Assembly: GCA_016278515.1 (NCBI GenBank)
Contig: JADQBR010000007.1
Coordinates: 1 to 56,186, forward strand
DNA length: 56,186 nt
Direction of reading: 5' to 3'
DNA from: Bacillota bacterium
GTDB taxonomy: Bacteria > Bacillota > JADQBR01
Made by a program: the position numbers and the translations under genes. Positions 8,594 through 17,110 of the stretch are shown piece by piece. Position 1 is the stretch's first letter. Every line of letters begins with the position of its first letter. The notes beneath the pieces are model-generated. The model did no database searches, was not told where the DNA came from, and saw only the letters and a program-made list of their open reading frames with translations.

Positions 8594-9439
8594 TTAATTA
8601 CCTTCTAACTTCTTAATAGTATTAACATTAATTTCTTGAATAGCCTCTAACTGACGAATAGCTAATTTATTTAAAAGCTGAATCCGCTCGGGTTGAGGTT
8701 TTCTTTGTTCGATTAAAATAGCATTATAACTTTCCATATTCGCTAAAACCAGTAGCTGATTTAAGGTGGCATGATCTCTGATATTACCATTTTTATCTGG
8801 ATTCCCTTCACGCCATTGTTTGGCGGTGGTTCCAAACAGAGCGACATTTAACACGTCAGCTTCGCTGGCTTAGGTTATAGAAATCTGATACGGAGTCAAT
8901 TCCGGTGGAATCAAGTTTTCCTTAATAGCATCTGTATGAATTTTGTAATTCAGTTTTGAAATTTCACGATTTAAATTCCAGCCTAAAGAAAGTCTGCTGC
9001 TCTCATCATTTTTCAGCCTTTTATAGTCTTTGATTATGTAGAGCTTAAATTCGGCAGATATCCAAGAAGCGAATTCAAAAGCAATATCAGAATGAGCAAA
9101 TGTGCCGCCGTAACGGCCTGCTTTTGAAACTATTCCGACAGCGTCTGTCTTATTGATCCATTTTTGTGGTGACAGTGTAAAAGCATTATACCCAGCTTGT
9201 GCTCTAAACCTATCGAATTCGATAGGTTTAAAATTGGGATTGTGCAATTGCTCCCATAGCCCCAAAAACTCAATGGTATCTTTGCCACGCATCCAATTGT
9301 TGATAACAATAAAAGGTTCGTCGCTTTTATACTTTGCAATATCCGTAAGCGAAATGAATTCGTTTTGAAAATCTTCAGTATAAATAGCAATATCTATACC
9401 TTTAGCGTGAATCTTTTCTTTGACCTATTTCTTGGACAT
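8594..9439 (-). pseudogene. KilA-N domain protein with two in-frame stops
   Basis: Reading from ATG 9439, the frame is continuous apart from TAG at codon 5 and TAA near 8870 (where TYASEADV would be expected). Between the stops is a typical KilA-N DNA-binding domain: ISLTDIAKYK, NWMRGKDTIEFLGLWEQL, and KAGRYGGTFAHSDIAFEFASWIS. The C-terminal piece (VALFGTTAKQWRE to the Asn-Lys-Leu-Glu-Gly end) is also family-typical. KilA-N proteins come from phages and plasmids and are often used as regulators or antirepressors. Two nonsense codons in an otherwise intact frame suggest recent inactivation. Confidence 0.8.
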
Positions 9440-9502
9440 TCGCTTCCTCCAATCTCATAATATTATCATTGGTATAATAAGTCTGGACATACTCACCAGT
9501 AC

Positions 9503-9715
9503 TCAGCCGACTCGAGATTCACTATAATGATTTCTTATTTCTTTATTAAAATATTTGCCCTTTGATTCTGAATTTCTAAATTCATACCAGTTTGATTCAG
9601 GAAAATCAAAATACTGCCAAACAGCACCATTATTAAATTCTACTTCCAATGTAGATGTGTTTGCATCAAAACCTATACTTCTTATCATCTCAGAGTCGAC
9701 ATATTCTCTATCCAT
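9503..9715 (-). CDS. KTSC domain protein
   Basis: A 70-residue protein matching the KTSC family: a leading SEMIRSIGFDANTSTLEVEF, then a NGAVWQYFDFPES core and a C-terminal SKGKYFNKEIRNHY. The start is ATG 9715 after GGAGGGAG. It begins 19 bp after the herA-like stop and so is probably the third gene of the SIR2-HerA operon. KTSC domains occur alone or attached to nucleic-acid enzymes. Their biochemical role is not established, so no function is proposed beyond the association. Confidence 0.75.
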   Translation of the reverse strand: MDREYVDSEMIRSIGFDANTSTLEVEFNNGAVWQYFDFPESNWYEFRNSESKGKYFNKEIRNHYSESRVG

Positions 9716-9734
9716 ACCTTCTCCCTCCTGTATT

Positions 9735-11498
9735 CTAAAATTTCTGTTCTCTTATTTTTGTTACAACGGTTTTATAGTTTTCTTTGTCAACACTATGTGT
9801 TTTACTCCAAGATTCAACTAATTTGGGGTCGTCGCTTGTTGGTCTTGGAGAGTTCAGCTTCATTCTCACTCTTGATGGTATTTTTATTGATTCTCCGACA
9901 ATTACAGCTTCGCCTATCCTGAGTGAAGGCAGTAAGTTTATTAGGCTATTTAAATTATCTGGTGCGGATGATTTGACAATGGATTGATCGCCTGAGTTCG
10001 TTAACCTTAACGCTATCAATGTCCCTATCTGGGCTAAAATGGTCTCGGATATTTCCGAAGGGCGCTGTGAGATTATTAGTGCGCCGATACCGAATTTTCG
10101 GCCTTCTTTAAATATTTTCTCAACAGAGCTTTTGGAATAACTATTATTTTCGTCTTTATTTAGGTATGTATGAGCTTCTTCAAAAGCGAGCAGAAGAGGT
10201 CTGCTCTTACCTGTGTATGGTTCATTCCTGCCCCAGAACATACTGTCATAAACAAAACGTGTTATAAGGCCAATGGTAATATCCAATACTTCAAAAGGTA
10301 CTCCGCTTAGGTCAAGTATGGCTAGTTTCTTGTCACTACCTATCCAGTCATTTAGTAGATCATGTAAGTCTTTTGGAGATTTTTCATCTTTATAGTCACC
10401 AGGATTAAACAGAAAATCATATCTGGAATCTTTCAATCTTGCGAGTATCTTTTTTTCGTAGGCATAGTATTCTTGATGTTTTGATTTATATGGTTCCGTC
10501 GATCCCATGGTATAAGGTTCAAACGTTGCAGGTATTAATTTATCATAATCTCCTGCCGAGGTTTCTTTTGCAGTAGCTTTTGTTTGGTCATCCTTGCCGG
10601 GCTTGCTAAAGGTTGCATTGAGCCACCAGTTCATGTCATGCCAAACTTTCCTTACGTTAAATGGGATAGGTGAATCAGCAGTAATGAAATTCGGATTCAC
10701 ATCACCAGATTTTAATTTAAAATTTTCCTTCTTATAAGTGGTGATTAGTTCTCGAAAATTCCTATATTCAATCTTCTGATCGTCAGTCGGCTTGGCTCCT
10801 AACAGGAAAAAGGCCAATTCATCAAAGTTCATTAGCCAGAAAGGAATATATAGAGAATTACTTGCGTCATTGATTTTGAATACTTTAGCCTCTGGGAACG
10901 CAGAAGCGTATTCGCCATGGGGATCAACCAATATGGCTCTGGAGCCTGCATAGTCATTTAAGATAGCTTTAAGGATACTCACAGTCGTGTTGGATTTACC
11001 ACTTCCGGTAGAGCCCAAAATGGCACAGTGTCTTAGAATCAATTTATGTATATCGATGTATACGCTCAAGTTCTCAGAGGAAGAGTGCTTGCCAATTTCA
11101 ATCTTTTCTTCATTTTTTTGCCCATATATATCAAACAGATCTTCTTCGGTAACTAAATGGACTTCATCATTTATAGTAGGATATGTGCCTATCCCTTTCT
11201 CAAATTCACTATCCCCTATTTTCTCCCCTACTAACTGAATGGTAAGGAATCTTGAACCAATAATTTGCTTGATTCCGCTTTCATCGTTTTTACTTGGTGT
11301 GTTGCTCACGGCAGAAACTAATCCATAAATAGTTATATTGCCTATAGGAATCTTTATAAAAGTTCCTATCTGACCGATTTTATATAATCTTCCGTTTATA
11401 ATAGGAGCAGCCGAAGGTATATTATCTGACACCTCGGCTTCTACTGTATTAGAGTCAACCCTGATTATTTTCCCTAAATAAGTAACATCATTTTCCAT
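9735..11498 (-). CDS. herA: HerA-like DNA translocase ATPase of SIR2-HerA defence system
   Basis: A 587-residue HerA/FtsK-superfamily ATPase. An N-terminal beta-rich HAS-barrel-like part (residues 1-140) is followed by Walker A GSTGSGKSNTT (about 162-172), a DPHGEYA motif near 193, Walker B LLLAFEEAHTYL near 435-445, and an arginine-rich segment with SQRPSEI. It overlaps the upstream SIR2 gene by 11 bp, with GAGG 9 nt before ATG 11498. In characterised SIR2-HerA systems HerA hexamers assemble with SIR2 to form a complex with NAD-consuming and nuclease activities against phage. The partner gene makes this reading far more likely than the archaeal-type HerA-NurA repair function. Confidence 0.88.
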   Translation of the reverse strand: MENDVTYLGKIIRVDSNTVEAEVSDNIPSAAPIINGRLYKIGQIGTFIKIPIGNITIYGLVSAVSNTPSKNDESGIKQIIGSRFLTIQLVGEKIGDSEFEKGIGTYPTINDEVHLVTEEDLFDIYGQKNEEKIEIGKHSSSENLSVYIDIHKLILRHCAILGSTGSGKSNTTVSILKAILNDYAGSRAILVDPHGEYASAFPEAKVFKINDASNSLYIPFWLMNFDELAFFLLGAKPTDDQKIEYRNFRELITTYKKENFKLKSGDVNPNFITADSPIPFNVRKVWHDMNWWLNATFSKPGKDDQTKATAKETSAGDYDKLIPATFEPYTMGSTEPYKSKHQEYYAYEKKILARLKDSRYDFLFNPGDYKDEKSPKDLHDLLNDWIGSDKKLAILDLSGVPFEVLDITIGLITRFVYDSMFWGRNEPYTGKSRPLLLAFEEAHTYLNKDENNSYSKSSVEKIFKEGRKFGIGALIISQRPSEISETILAQIGTLIALRLTNSGDQSIVKSSAPDNLNSLINLLPSLRIGEAVIVGESIKIPSRVRMKLNSPRPTSDDPKLVESWSKTHSVDKENYKTVVTKIREQKF

Positions 11499-12684
11499 TA
11501 GCGATTACCTCAATCGTATCTTTTTTACCTGAGCTTAATATAAGAAAATTAACTAATTTTTTGAAATCTCCGAGCAATAAGCTATTAGTAGCTTCATCCC
11601 AAAAGCTATCACTTGATTCCCCGGGTTTTAGGTCATCTTTGTTAAATTCCCATTCTCCTAATTGTCCGTTGATAATGGCTTTGGTTGGCCCAAAGACACT
11701 TAAGTTTAAATAGGAAGAAGATAATTTGTATAAGTTTTCAACTTCCTCGTCTTTGAAAAAGAGTACAATTGCATAGAGCCTATTATTTGTTCGCAGACAA
11801 TTGAAAATTAAATCATTTATGTGTTGGTCTGAAAATGAATAACCGGTAAATATAAAAAGCAGTTCACCACTAATAAGGTAATTTTTTAATCTATCAAAAT
11901 AAGCTATAAATGGCTGTTTTCTGGAGCTGTCATATTTATCTTTTGAAGGATATATAACCAGTTCATTATTATCTTTTTTCAAGTCACCAATTTTACCGGA
12001 TCTCACAATACTATAGGCTCCAGTAGCCTTATTTTTTTTCCAGAACCAGCTTAATGAGCCGTGAATCTTCCATAACCTTATCCAGTTTTTCGTAATATCA
12101 TTTTTATCTACAAATCTATCAATGCTATCTTGCCAGAAAAAAGGCTCATATGAACCTACAAAACCATCAAAGTACGGTATTGTTGTTTCCTCAAGAGATT
12201 TTTCTATAATAAGATCATAATTAGTTGTAAAAATTTCTTTTGAATAATCACGATTTTGTAAATCGAGCCATGCAAAAAATCTTTTTGTATCATCAAGAGT
12301 TGCCATTAATTCCTTATCATTTATGATTTTATAGATTTTATTGCATATTTCAACGTCTAAATCCTTAGCATCTTTTCCACATACATTTAAATAATTTTTA
12401 TCTTCGCGATTATTTGTTATATCACGTATTCTTCTAACCTGATTTAAAATATCTTCTATATTTACAGGTTTTGAGCTTGCAGATTTTAGGTCTTCCTTTA
12501 TTATAGTAAAGCATTTTAAGAAATCTCCTGTAAGAGATTTTTCCACATCCTCAGTTATTTGTGTGATATTTGGTATACCTAATGCACATGATGTTCCAGC
12601 ACCAAATAAAAATCCAATATTTTTTGAATAAGAGAGTTGGGTTTTTATTTCCCGTATTTCTCTCATTAGATTTATTTTATTCAT
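11488..12684 (-). CDS. SIR2-family NADase of SIR2-HerA defence system
   Basis: A 398-residue SIR2 protein. The NAD-binding motif GFLFGAGTSCALGIP spans residues about 24-38, TTNYDLIIE holds the conserved Asn-Tyr-Asp region, IHGSLSWFW supplies the catalytic-type His, and GYSFSDQHINDLI is the distal Rossmann motif. This is the defence-type SIR2 domain that hydrolyses NAD rather than deacetylating proteins (family knowledge). It is first gene of the operon with herA (11-bp overlap) and probably the KTSC gene. ATG 12684 follows AAGGAGAGGT. An extended -10 promoter lies about 65 bp upstream. Confidence 0.88.
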   Translation of the reverse strand: MNKINLMREIREIKTQLSYSKNIGFLFGAGTSCALGIPNITQITEDVEKSLTGDFLKCFTIIKEDLKSASSKPVNIEDILNQVRRIRDITNNREDKNYLNVCGKDAKDLDVEICNKIYKIINDKELMATLDDTKRFFAWLDLQNRDYSKEIFTTNYDLIIEKSLEETTIPYFDGFVGSYEPFFWQDSIDRFVDKNDITKNWIRLWKIHGSLSWFWKKNKATGAYSIVRSGKIGDLKKDNNELVIYPSKDKYDSSRKQPFIAYFDRLKNYLISGELLFIFTGYSFSDQHINDLIFNCLRTNNRLYAIVLFFKDEEVENLYKLSSSYLNLSVFGPTKAIINGQLGEWEFNKDDLKPGESSDSFWDEATNSLLLGDFKKLVNFLILSSGKKDTIEVIANGK

Positions 12685-12745
12685 GTGACCTCTCCTTCAA
12701 TTTTATAAACTTTATGATATTTCGAAGAATCAGATTTTCAGGAAT

Positions 12746-12754
12746 ATTATACCA
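12746..12754 (-). promoter_or_regulatory. Extended -10 promoter of the SIR2-HerA operon
   Basis: On the minus strand TGGTATAAT matches the extended -10 consensus exactly, about 65 bp before the SIR2 start. No good -35 is visible, which is usual for extended -10 promoters. Confidence 0.5.
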
Positions 12755-12869
12755 TATCATAAATAATTTTTAAATAGAACCTGCGTATAATATCAATGAA
12801 GATAATGTGATTTAATGACTTTACCACTTACATGAATTTTTTTCCATTAATTTTGCACAACTCTATATG

Positions 12870-12905
12870 TAAAAAGAGAACACCGGATAAAACCGACATT
12901 CTCTC
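12870..12905 (-). terminator. Terminator-like hairpin, member of a repeated family
   Basis: The minus-strand stem AGAGAA/TTCTCT with an inner CGG/CCG is followed by TTTTT. It resembles the hairpin at 2265-2301 in stem, loop and flanks. It would insulate the SIR2-HerA promoter from upstream transcription. The rest of 12760-13430 is AT-rich and holds only a doubtful small ORF and a short repeat. Confidence 0.6.
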
Positions 12906-12963
12906 ATCATTGTCCAGTCTTAAATTCACTTCACACTGCGTAATATAGACATGCCTGAACTCT

Positions 12964-13191
12964 CTAATTAAAGCACTGCTTAAACATGTCTACACACTCC
13001 ATATCCAACACAACTGAAACATCAATTTTATCTCTCAACACCTTATTCCTAAAATCGTCGCCCTTTGTTGTGAAAGTAGTATATCGCGCAAAGTGCTGAA
13101 AACTAAGGATTTCTAAGTATCTTTCCTTTGCATTCCTATTACGCACTCCACATGCGTCGTATATGTAAACAACTAGCTGATGAAATAGCAA
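12964..13191 (-). CDS. Small hypothetical ORF or gene remnant
   Basis: This encodes 75 residues ending in KIDVSVVLDMECVDMFKQCFN. The composition is protein-like but no family is recognised, and no convincing ribosome-binding site precedes the start. It lies in a gene-poor stretch of the island and may be the tail of a lost gene. Confidence 0.25.
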   Translation of the reverse strand: MLFHQLVVYIYDACGVRNRNAKERYLEILSFQHFARYTTFTTKGDDFRNKVLRDKIDVSVVLDMECVDMFKQCFN

Positions 13192-13240
13192 TTCGTCAAA
13201 AATCTATGTAAATAGCAGCTTTAGGCTATGTTATTAGTTG

Positions 13241-13270
13241 TCTACTATGATGAAACTGGCACCAGTGACA
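13241..13270. repeat. Imperfect 30-bp repeat, copy 1
   Basis: TCTACTATGATGAAACTGGC and the following 10 bases match 14175-14204 with four mismatches. Bases further out match only loosely. Both copies are in gene-free DNA either side of the PIN toxin-antitoxin pair and may be remains of a duplicated element. Confidence 0.5.
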
Positions 13271-13430
13271 ACAGGAACTTTTCATTAAGAATACCCAATA
13301 GATAGGAAGATAGGCTTATCTTCCGCTCAGAAAATAAATGTATAACGATCAAGCTTTACCTCATGCTCAAATCTTCTGGGACAAACAATAGCCACGTAGA
13401 ATTTAGACTGATGTCCTTATTTGAAATATT

Positions 13431-13853
13431 CTATTCAATTTCGTAGAACTGCTTGATAAATACGACAGGACTCAATATTTTAATCCAACGGTATGGGTTC
13501 AAAGTTAGCAAATCTTCATCACCTGTAATAATAAAATCAGCATTGCCATAAACGGCAGCTTCAAGTATCATATTGTCCTTTTCATCACGACAGTCATTTA
13601 TTTTTCCGTAGTTTGAAGGCACGATTGTTTTTAGGCTCAAAAGGCTTATAAATTCGTCAAGCTCATGTGGATGGATATACTTGCTGAACTTTGGACGCTG
13701 TAAAACGGTTTTTATTTCCTGTAGCTGTTCATGAGACATGATAAGTGAATATTGTCCCGTAAATATATCCCTTACAATCAGCTTGGCATTTTTGCTTCCG
13801 AGGAACGCACTTACAAAGATATTGGTATCAACTACGACTTTATGTTTTTTCAT
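13431..13853 (-). CDS. PIN-domain toxin (COG1569 type)
   Basis: A 140-residue PIN-fold ribonuclease. The first acidic residue is in VVVDTNIFVSAFLG (Asp9), with later acidic residues in CRDEKDNMILEAA and ITGDEDLL. This is the layout of the 'putative toxin-antitoxin system toxin component, PIN family'. It overlaps the upstream antitoxin gene by 14 bp, typical of toxin-antitoxin operons. It would cleave RNA when unneutralised, and presumably helps stabilise the island. Confidence 0.85.
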   Translation of the reverse strand: MKKHKVVVDTNIFVSAFLGSKNAKLIVRDIFTGQYSLIMSHEQLQEIKTVLQRPKFSKYIHPHELDEFISLLSLKTIVPSNYGKINDCRDEKDNMILEAAVYGNADFIITGDEDLLTLNPYRWIKILSPVVFIKQFYEIE

Positions 13854-14055
13854 AGTTGCTGCTCCTGACTTCTTCGACCTCTTTTGTTATTTCATCAACT
13901 GAAATCGGAAACTTTTCAGCCCTTTCATTCATGGTATCAAGAAAATCAAGCAGCTTGCCGTTGATTTCATCATTCATTTTCTTATATATTAACTTTTTTT
14001 CATCCGGGGTCAGCGTGTCAATAAGTTCCATAACCTTCTGAACATTGCTCGCCAT
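13840..14055 (-). CDS. Antitoxin partner of PIN toxin
   Basis: A 71-residue, acidic helical protein starting at ATG 14055 behind AAAGGTGG. It begins with a helical LIDTLTPDEKKLIYKKM segment and ends in VEEVRSSNYEKT. It has no clear DNA-binding motif. It is assigned as antitoxin by its size, charge and 14-bp overlap with the PIN gene. Confidence 0.7.
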   Translation of the reverse strand: MASNVQKVMELIDTLTPDEKKLIYKKMNDEINGKLLDFLDTMNERAEKFPISVDEITKEVEEVRSSNYEKT

Positions 14056-14174
14056 TTGTCAGCACCACCTTTCGCAATCTTATTATATAGTATACCACAA
14101 ATTAGGGGATTTAGCGAAAGAGAACGCCAATTGGAAACCCAGATAGGTAGTGTATTTAAGCGATATTATTGCCG

Positions 14175-14204
14175 TCTACTATTACGAAACTGGCACCAAT
14201 GGCA
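14175..14204. repeat. Imperfect 30-bp repeat, copy 2
   Basis: This is the second copy of the repeat described at 13241-13270. On the plus strand it could encode VYYYETGTNG, but no ORF of useful length surrounds it. Confidence 0.5.
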
Positions 14205-14256
14205 TGTAGTAAGCAGCAATACATCCTATTTGCAGTCTACACATCTTGATTTATAT

Positions 14257-14288
14257 AAAAAGAGGACATAAGCTACCTATGTCCCCTT
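14257..14288 (-). terminator. Terminator after the excisionase-like gene
   Basis: The minus-strand stem GGGGACATA/TATGTCCTCT with a short loop is followed by TTTTTATAT, 23 bp after the stop of the gene at 14311. Its 3' flank (TATAT, then A-run and AGAG on the plus strand) resembles the two other hairpins of the island. Confidence 0.7.
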
Positions 14289-14310
14289 CGTTTATTCATT
14301 TTAATAACTT

Positions 14311-14559
14311 TTAAACTTGTACTTTTAGTTCTTGTCGGTATTTTGCATAGTGCTCGCTTAATACATATTCGATCACCCATACTTTAGGTATCATATAGGT
14401 ATTACGGATAAAGAAATGTTTTACACGGTTCTCCCGCATAAGTTTCCGTCCTGTACTAATTGCAATGCCGCCTAACATAGACCTGAATTCATCCAGGGTG
14501 ACAACATCAGGATATGGCTCAAAAAGCTGTTCGTAATATTCTCGGTTTCTCACAGTCAT
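14311..14559 (-). CDS. Excisionase-like winged-helix DNA-binding protein
   Basis: An 82-residue protein, basic at the C-terminus, of the kind found in Firmicute integrative elements. Recognition text is VVTLDEFRSMLGGIAIST, GRKLMRENRVKHFFIRN and a YMIPKVWVIEYVLSEH tail, that is a MerR-like helix-turn-helix followed by a short wing. ATG 14559 (family-typical MTVRNREYY) has AGGAG just upstream. It lies about 300 bp from the tRNA-derived attachment site, as expected for a directionality factor. No integrase is seen in the island part of this window. Confidence 0.65.
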   Translation of the reverse strand: MTVRNREYYEQLFEPYPDVVTLDEFRSMLGGIAISTGRKLMRENRVKHFFIRNTYMIPKVWVIEYVLSEHYAKYRQELKVQV

Positions 14560-14650
14560 CAACTCCTAAAAAAGTTGTCAATGGTAGGGATGACTGTTAC
14601 AATATTGGGTGTTGATTAATACTCGTTCCATGTTCTGTACTGATGGTAGA

Positions 14651-14851
14651 CTACCTGTCCCTCGTCCACATCCCTCCAATATCCCTCCAATATCCAAAAT
14701 TTGTTCCAAAATGGGTTTTTTCAGAGATCTTGAAGCGGTGGGATTTTAGAGGTTGAAGTGCCGCAAACGCCCATTTCACAAGGCTTTTTGGGGTCTGTAG
14801 CTTCCGGTAGAGTGCATCAAATTCCTGATGCTTCCGGATATGCTCTAACAT
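14651..14851 (-). pseudogene. Unrecognised gene fragment at island edge
   Basis: A 66-residue reading frame with protein-like text (HIRKHQEFDALYRKLQ, PKSLVKWAFAALQPLK) begins exactly at the tRNA fragment. It then degenerates into a tandem repeat (TATTGGAGGGA twice). I do not recognise the family. It may be the tail of a gene truncated at the attachment site. Confidence 0.25.
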
Positions 14852-14905
14852 TCAAAATCCAGTGGGGGCAACTCCGTGAGGGTTCGAGTCCCTCCTTCGG
14901 CACCA
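14851..14905 (+). other. tRNA-Leu (CAA) 3' fragment: island attachment site
   Basis: This matches a bacterial tRNA-Leu from the anticodon loop to the encoded CCA: CAAAATCCAG (loop and 3' anticodon stem), the long variable arm TGGGGGCAACTCCGT, the T-arm GAGGGTTCGAGTCCCTC, and the acceptor end CTTCGGCACCA. The 5' half is absent: upstream bases neither pair with the anticodon stem nor contain GCCGAAG. Integrases that target tRNA 3' ends leave such duplications, so this marks the right boundary of the island. The intact tRNA-Leu is predicted to lie off the left edge, on the plus strand. Confidence 0.85.
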
Positions 14906-14966
14906 AGCTTTAATCAGTTATACCAAGGTGTTGCAGCACTTTGGTATTTTTTTGTTCTTCTTTTTG

Positions 14967-15182
14967 TTATCCCAATTTTTGAGCATCTGCTAAAAATATG
15001 TTAACATATTCTTCTTTGTCTGATTTAAAATAATGGAAGAGACTCAAAAAAGTGATGTCTTCCATTAAAATTAACCCTTTGTTCATAGCTTTTATTTTAA
15101 ACTTGGGGCTAGAAATGTCAATGAAACAGTTACCGAACCTAACTGTTGAAAAAGCATTAAAAACAGGAGTCGCTAATAGCAA
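14967..15182 (-). pseudogene. Doubtful ORF downstream of the PIN-like remnant
   Basis: A 71-residue frame ending KSDKEEYVNIFLADAQKLG. It is not recognised, and it has no ribosome-binding site. It may be a displaced tail of the frameshifted PIN-like gene or chance coding. It is the only reading frame between the tRNA fragment and 15207. Confidence 0.2.
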
Positions 15183-15206
15183 CCCCCTAGATTTCCCTCA
15201 TTCCAA

Positions 15207-15802
15207 CTACCATATTTCATTAAAAATTTGTTTGCGTTTCTCAATATTTTCTCCCGGGCTCTTAGTTAAAACCCATATATTCCTGGCATCACTTCTCCGA
15301 AGACCAGCTTCTTTCATCCAAATAATGAAGTTACTTATTCTTATTACTGTAATATCATGTAGACCACCGGGTATTAAGGTTATCATCGACAAGCTGTTGT
15401 AAATCACTTTCATCTGATAAAAAATAAGGAATTCCCATAGCTTTAGCAAATGCGAGAGATACTATCTCTCCCCAGTTCTTACGTGGGTTATTCTGAATCT
15501 TTAAGTAACTTTTCCAATAACGTGATGGTACCTTCGTACACTACTTCTTTCGTAGGGTTAATCCCATAAATATACTCCCGGTCTACAACAACCGCCTTTT
15601 TTATTTTTATCAAGTTATTGATTTGTTGTTTCGCTGCCGGAGGTATGTAAACTTCATTCTCATAAACATACCGATGAATATAAAGAGTCTCTATAAACTC
15701 TGAAATGATTTCTTCGATTACATTATATTTTTTAATCCAAGCTGCCTTTATCGCGAAATCGGCATCAATTATTGCTACGTCTGTCCTAATATGGTCCCCC
15801 AT
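15207..15802 (-). pseudogene. PIN-like nuclease gene, frameshifted; third gene of XRE-ImmA module
   Basis: The start is ATG 15802. The first 104 residues contain VAIIDADFAIKAAWIK, a PIN-type first strand with Asp residues. After LLEKLLKDSE the sensible continuation (NWGEIVSLAFAKAMGIPYFLSDESDLQQLVDD) is in a second frame, and the end (ISNFIIWMKEAGLRRSDARNIW) is in a third. Joined, these give a complete PIN-like domain (final Asp in LSDE). Two frameshifts make it non-functional unless they are sequencing errors. It begins 27 bp after the ImmA/IrrE-like gene, so the three genes form an operon. Confidence 0.65.
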
Positions 15803-15829
15803 AGTATCGCCTCAAAATTATCTAATAAC

Positions 15830-16684
15830 TTACTCATTCTCCAAACATGATATTATTTCCTCTTCCGACATTTGATCTTTTTCCTGTTGCGGCATGAACT
15901 CCTCTACGGTTTTTCTAACTAACGAGAGCAAATATTGAAGTTTTTCTTCATTAATCATTTCCTGTTCGAAAGCATATAAAGCATCATCGACAAGCCCATC
16001 AAACTTAATAATTTTAGTCCTTCTTTGTTGTTGGGCACCTATTTGCCATCTTTTCTGAACCAATCGCACTCCAGACTTTTCGTCACGGTCAGGTATTTGT
16101 AATAATTCTATACATTTTTCTCGTTGTATAAATTCAACTTCATACAATCGCCTAACTATGGTTTTATATGGTACATGAAAAATCTCCATCAATTTAACAA
16201 GATGTTTAAGTTCCAAATTGTTTTCATTTAAGCCCATATGATTTAATTGGTTTCTCAGTACATCTTTAGGGACTAAAAACATGGCTGCAAATCGATTAGC
16301 TAATGCCTCTTTATCTTGGTTCCCGGTAATCTCAAATAAATCTAAATTCTTACTCTTTAATATCTCTCCAGTAATTGATATTTCATTGTCAAACCAAATA
16401 TGATATAGTTCATGGGCTGCTGCAAAAATTTGTTTTTCGTAAGGTAAATACGAATTAATATAAGAGAACAACCTTTTATCCTTACTACAAACAAAACCAC
16501 AAAGTTCATCATCAGCTATTGGATACTGTAAAAAATTTGAATTGTCTGCAATGATCTTAAATACCTCATCCCTTACTATTTGAGAAGATTTCCCAATATT
16601 TGCGAGTTTTCCATATGCTTTCTCTTCTAAATCTGATACATATGTTGAAGCAAGGTCTAAGTTAAGTATTTCTTGTGAAGACAT
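15830..16684 (-). CDS. ImmA/IrrE-family metallopeptidase
   Basis: A 284-residue protein with the zinc-peptidase motif in FAAAHELYHIWFD (HExxH, near residue 88) and a distal KEALANRFAAMFLVP helix supplying the third ligand, as in COG2856/IrrE proteins. The C-terminal third (about 190-284) is helical and charged. ATG 16684 is preferred over two closer in-frame starts because of GGAG spacing. It follows an XRE repressor gene by 17 bp. In phages and ICEs such peptidases cleave the partner XRE repressor to derepress transcription. Here the target genes would be this operon and the PIN-like gene. Confidence 0.85.
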   Translation of the reverse strand: MSSQEILNLDLASTYVSDLEEKAYGKLANIGKSSQIVRDEVFKIIADNSNFLQYPIADDELCGFVCSKDKRLFSYINSYLPYEKQIFAAAHELYHIWFDNEISITGEILKSKNLDLFEITGNQDKEALANRFAAMFLVPKDVLRNQLNHMGLNENNLELKHLVKLMEIFHVPYKTIVRRLYEVEFIQREKCIELLQIPDRDEKSGVRLVQKRWQIGAQQQRRTKIIKFDGLVDDALYAFEQEMINEEKLQYLLSLVRKTVEEFMPQQEKDQMSEEEIISCLENE

Positions 16685-16701
16685 AAATATCATCACTCCA
16701 T

Positions 16702-17052
16702 TTATCTTTGAGCCATTTCTTTTAAGGCGACCATTTCGTCCATCACATGATTGAGAAACCGTAAATCATCTTTTGTATTTGCTTTTGTAACTGTTCCCAT
16801 TAAGGTTAACATGGGGTTAGTGTTAGTCTGCATCTCCGCTTGAACTGGGCTAATTAGCTCATCTATGGTAATATTTAACACACTTGCTATTTTAGATATC
16901 TCCTCAACATTTATTGCCTTTTTACCTCTAACAATTTTACTAACAACCTGTTTTGACATTCCTATTTCTCGCGCTAAATCTGTTTGAGTCATTTCGGTTT
17001 CTCCGAGAAGCTCTAGTATCTTTTTACCGATGCGCTCAAATACATCAACCAT
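16702..17052 (-). CDS. XRE-family transcriptional regulator
   Basis: A 116-residue protein with an N-terminal helix-turn-helix (MTQTDLAREIGMSKQVVSKI, residues about 20-39, continuing to GKKAINVEEISKIASVL) and a C-terminal helical tail. ATG 17052 follows GAGGGGAGGA. It is first gene of the XRE-ImmA-PIN operon and probably binds the TGTAAAC palindrome 59 bp upstream. It is the likely substrate of the adjacent ImmA/IrrE peptidase. Confidence 0.88.
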   Translation of the reverse strand: MVDVFERIGKKILELLGETEMTQTDLAREIGMSKQVVSKIVRGKKAINVEEISKIASVLNITIDELISPVQAEMQTNTNPMLTLMGTVTKANTKDDLRFLNHVMDEMVALKEMAQR

Positions 17053-17110
17053 GATAGAATTCCTCCCCTCTAACCTAGATTAACATGAAATAGAAATTAA
17101 AACAACACAT

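Noticed and set aside
13200-14210. Possible CRISPR-like or transposon structure from the two 30-bp repeats around the toxin-antitoxin pair.
   Set aside because: There are only two imperfect copies, far apart and in the same orientation, without spacers or inverted ends.
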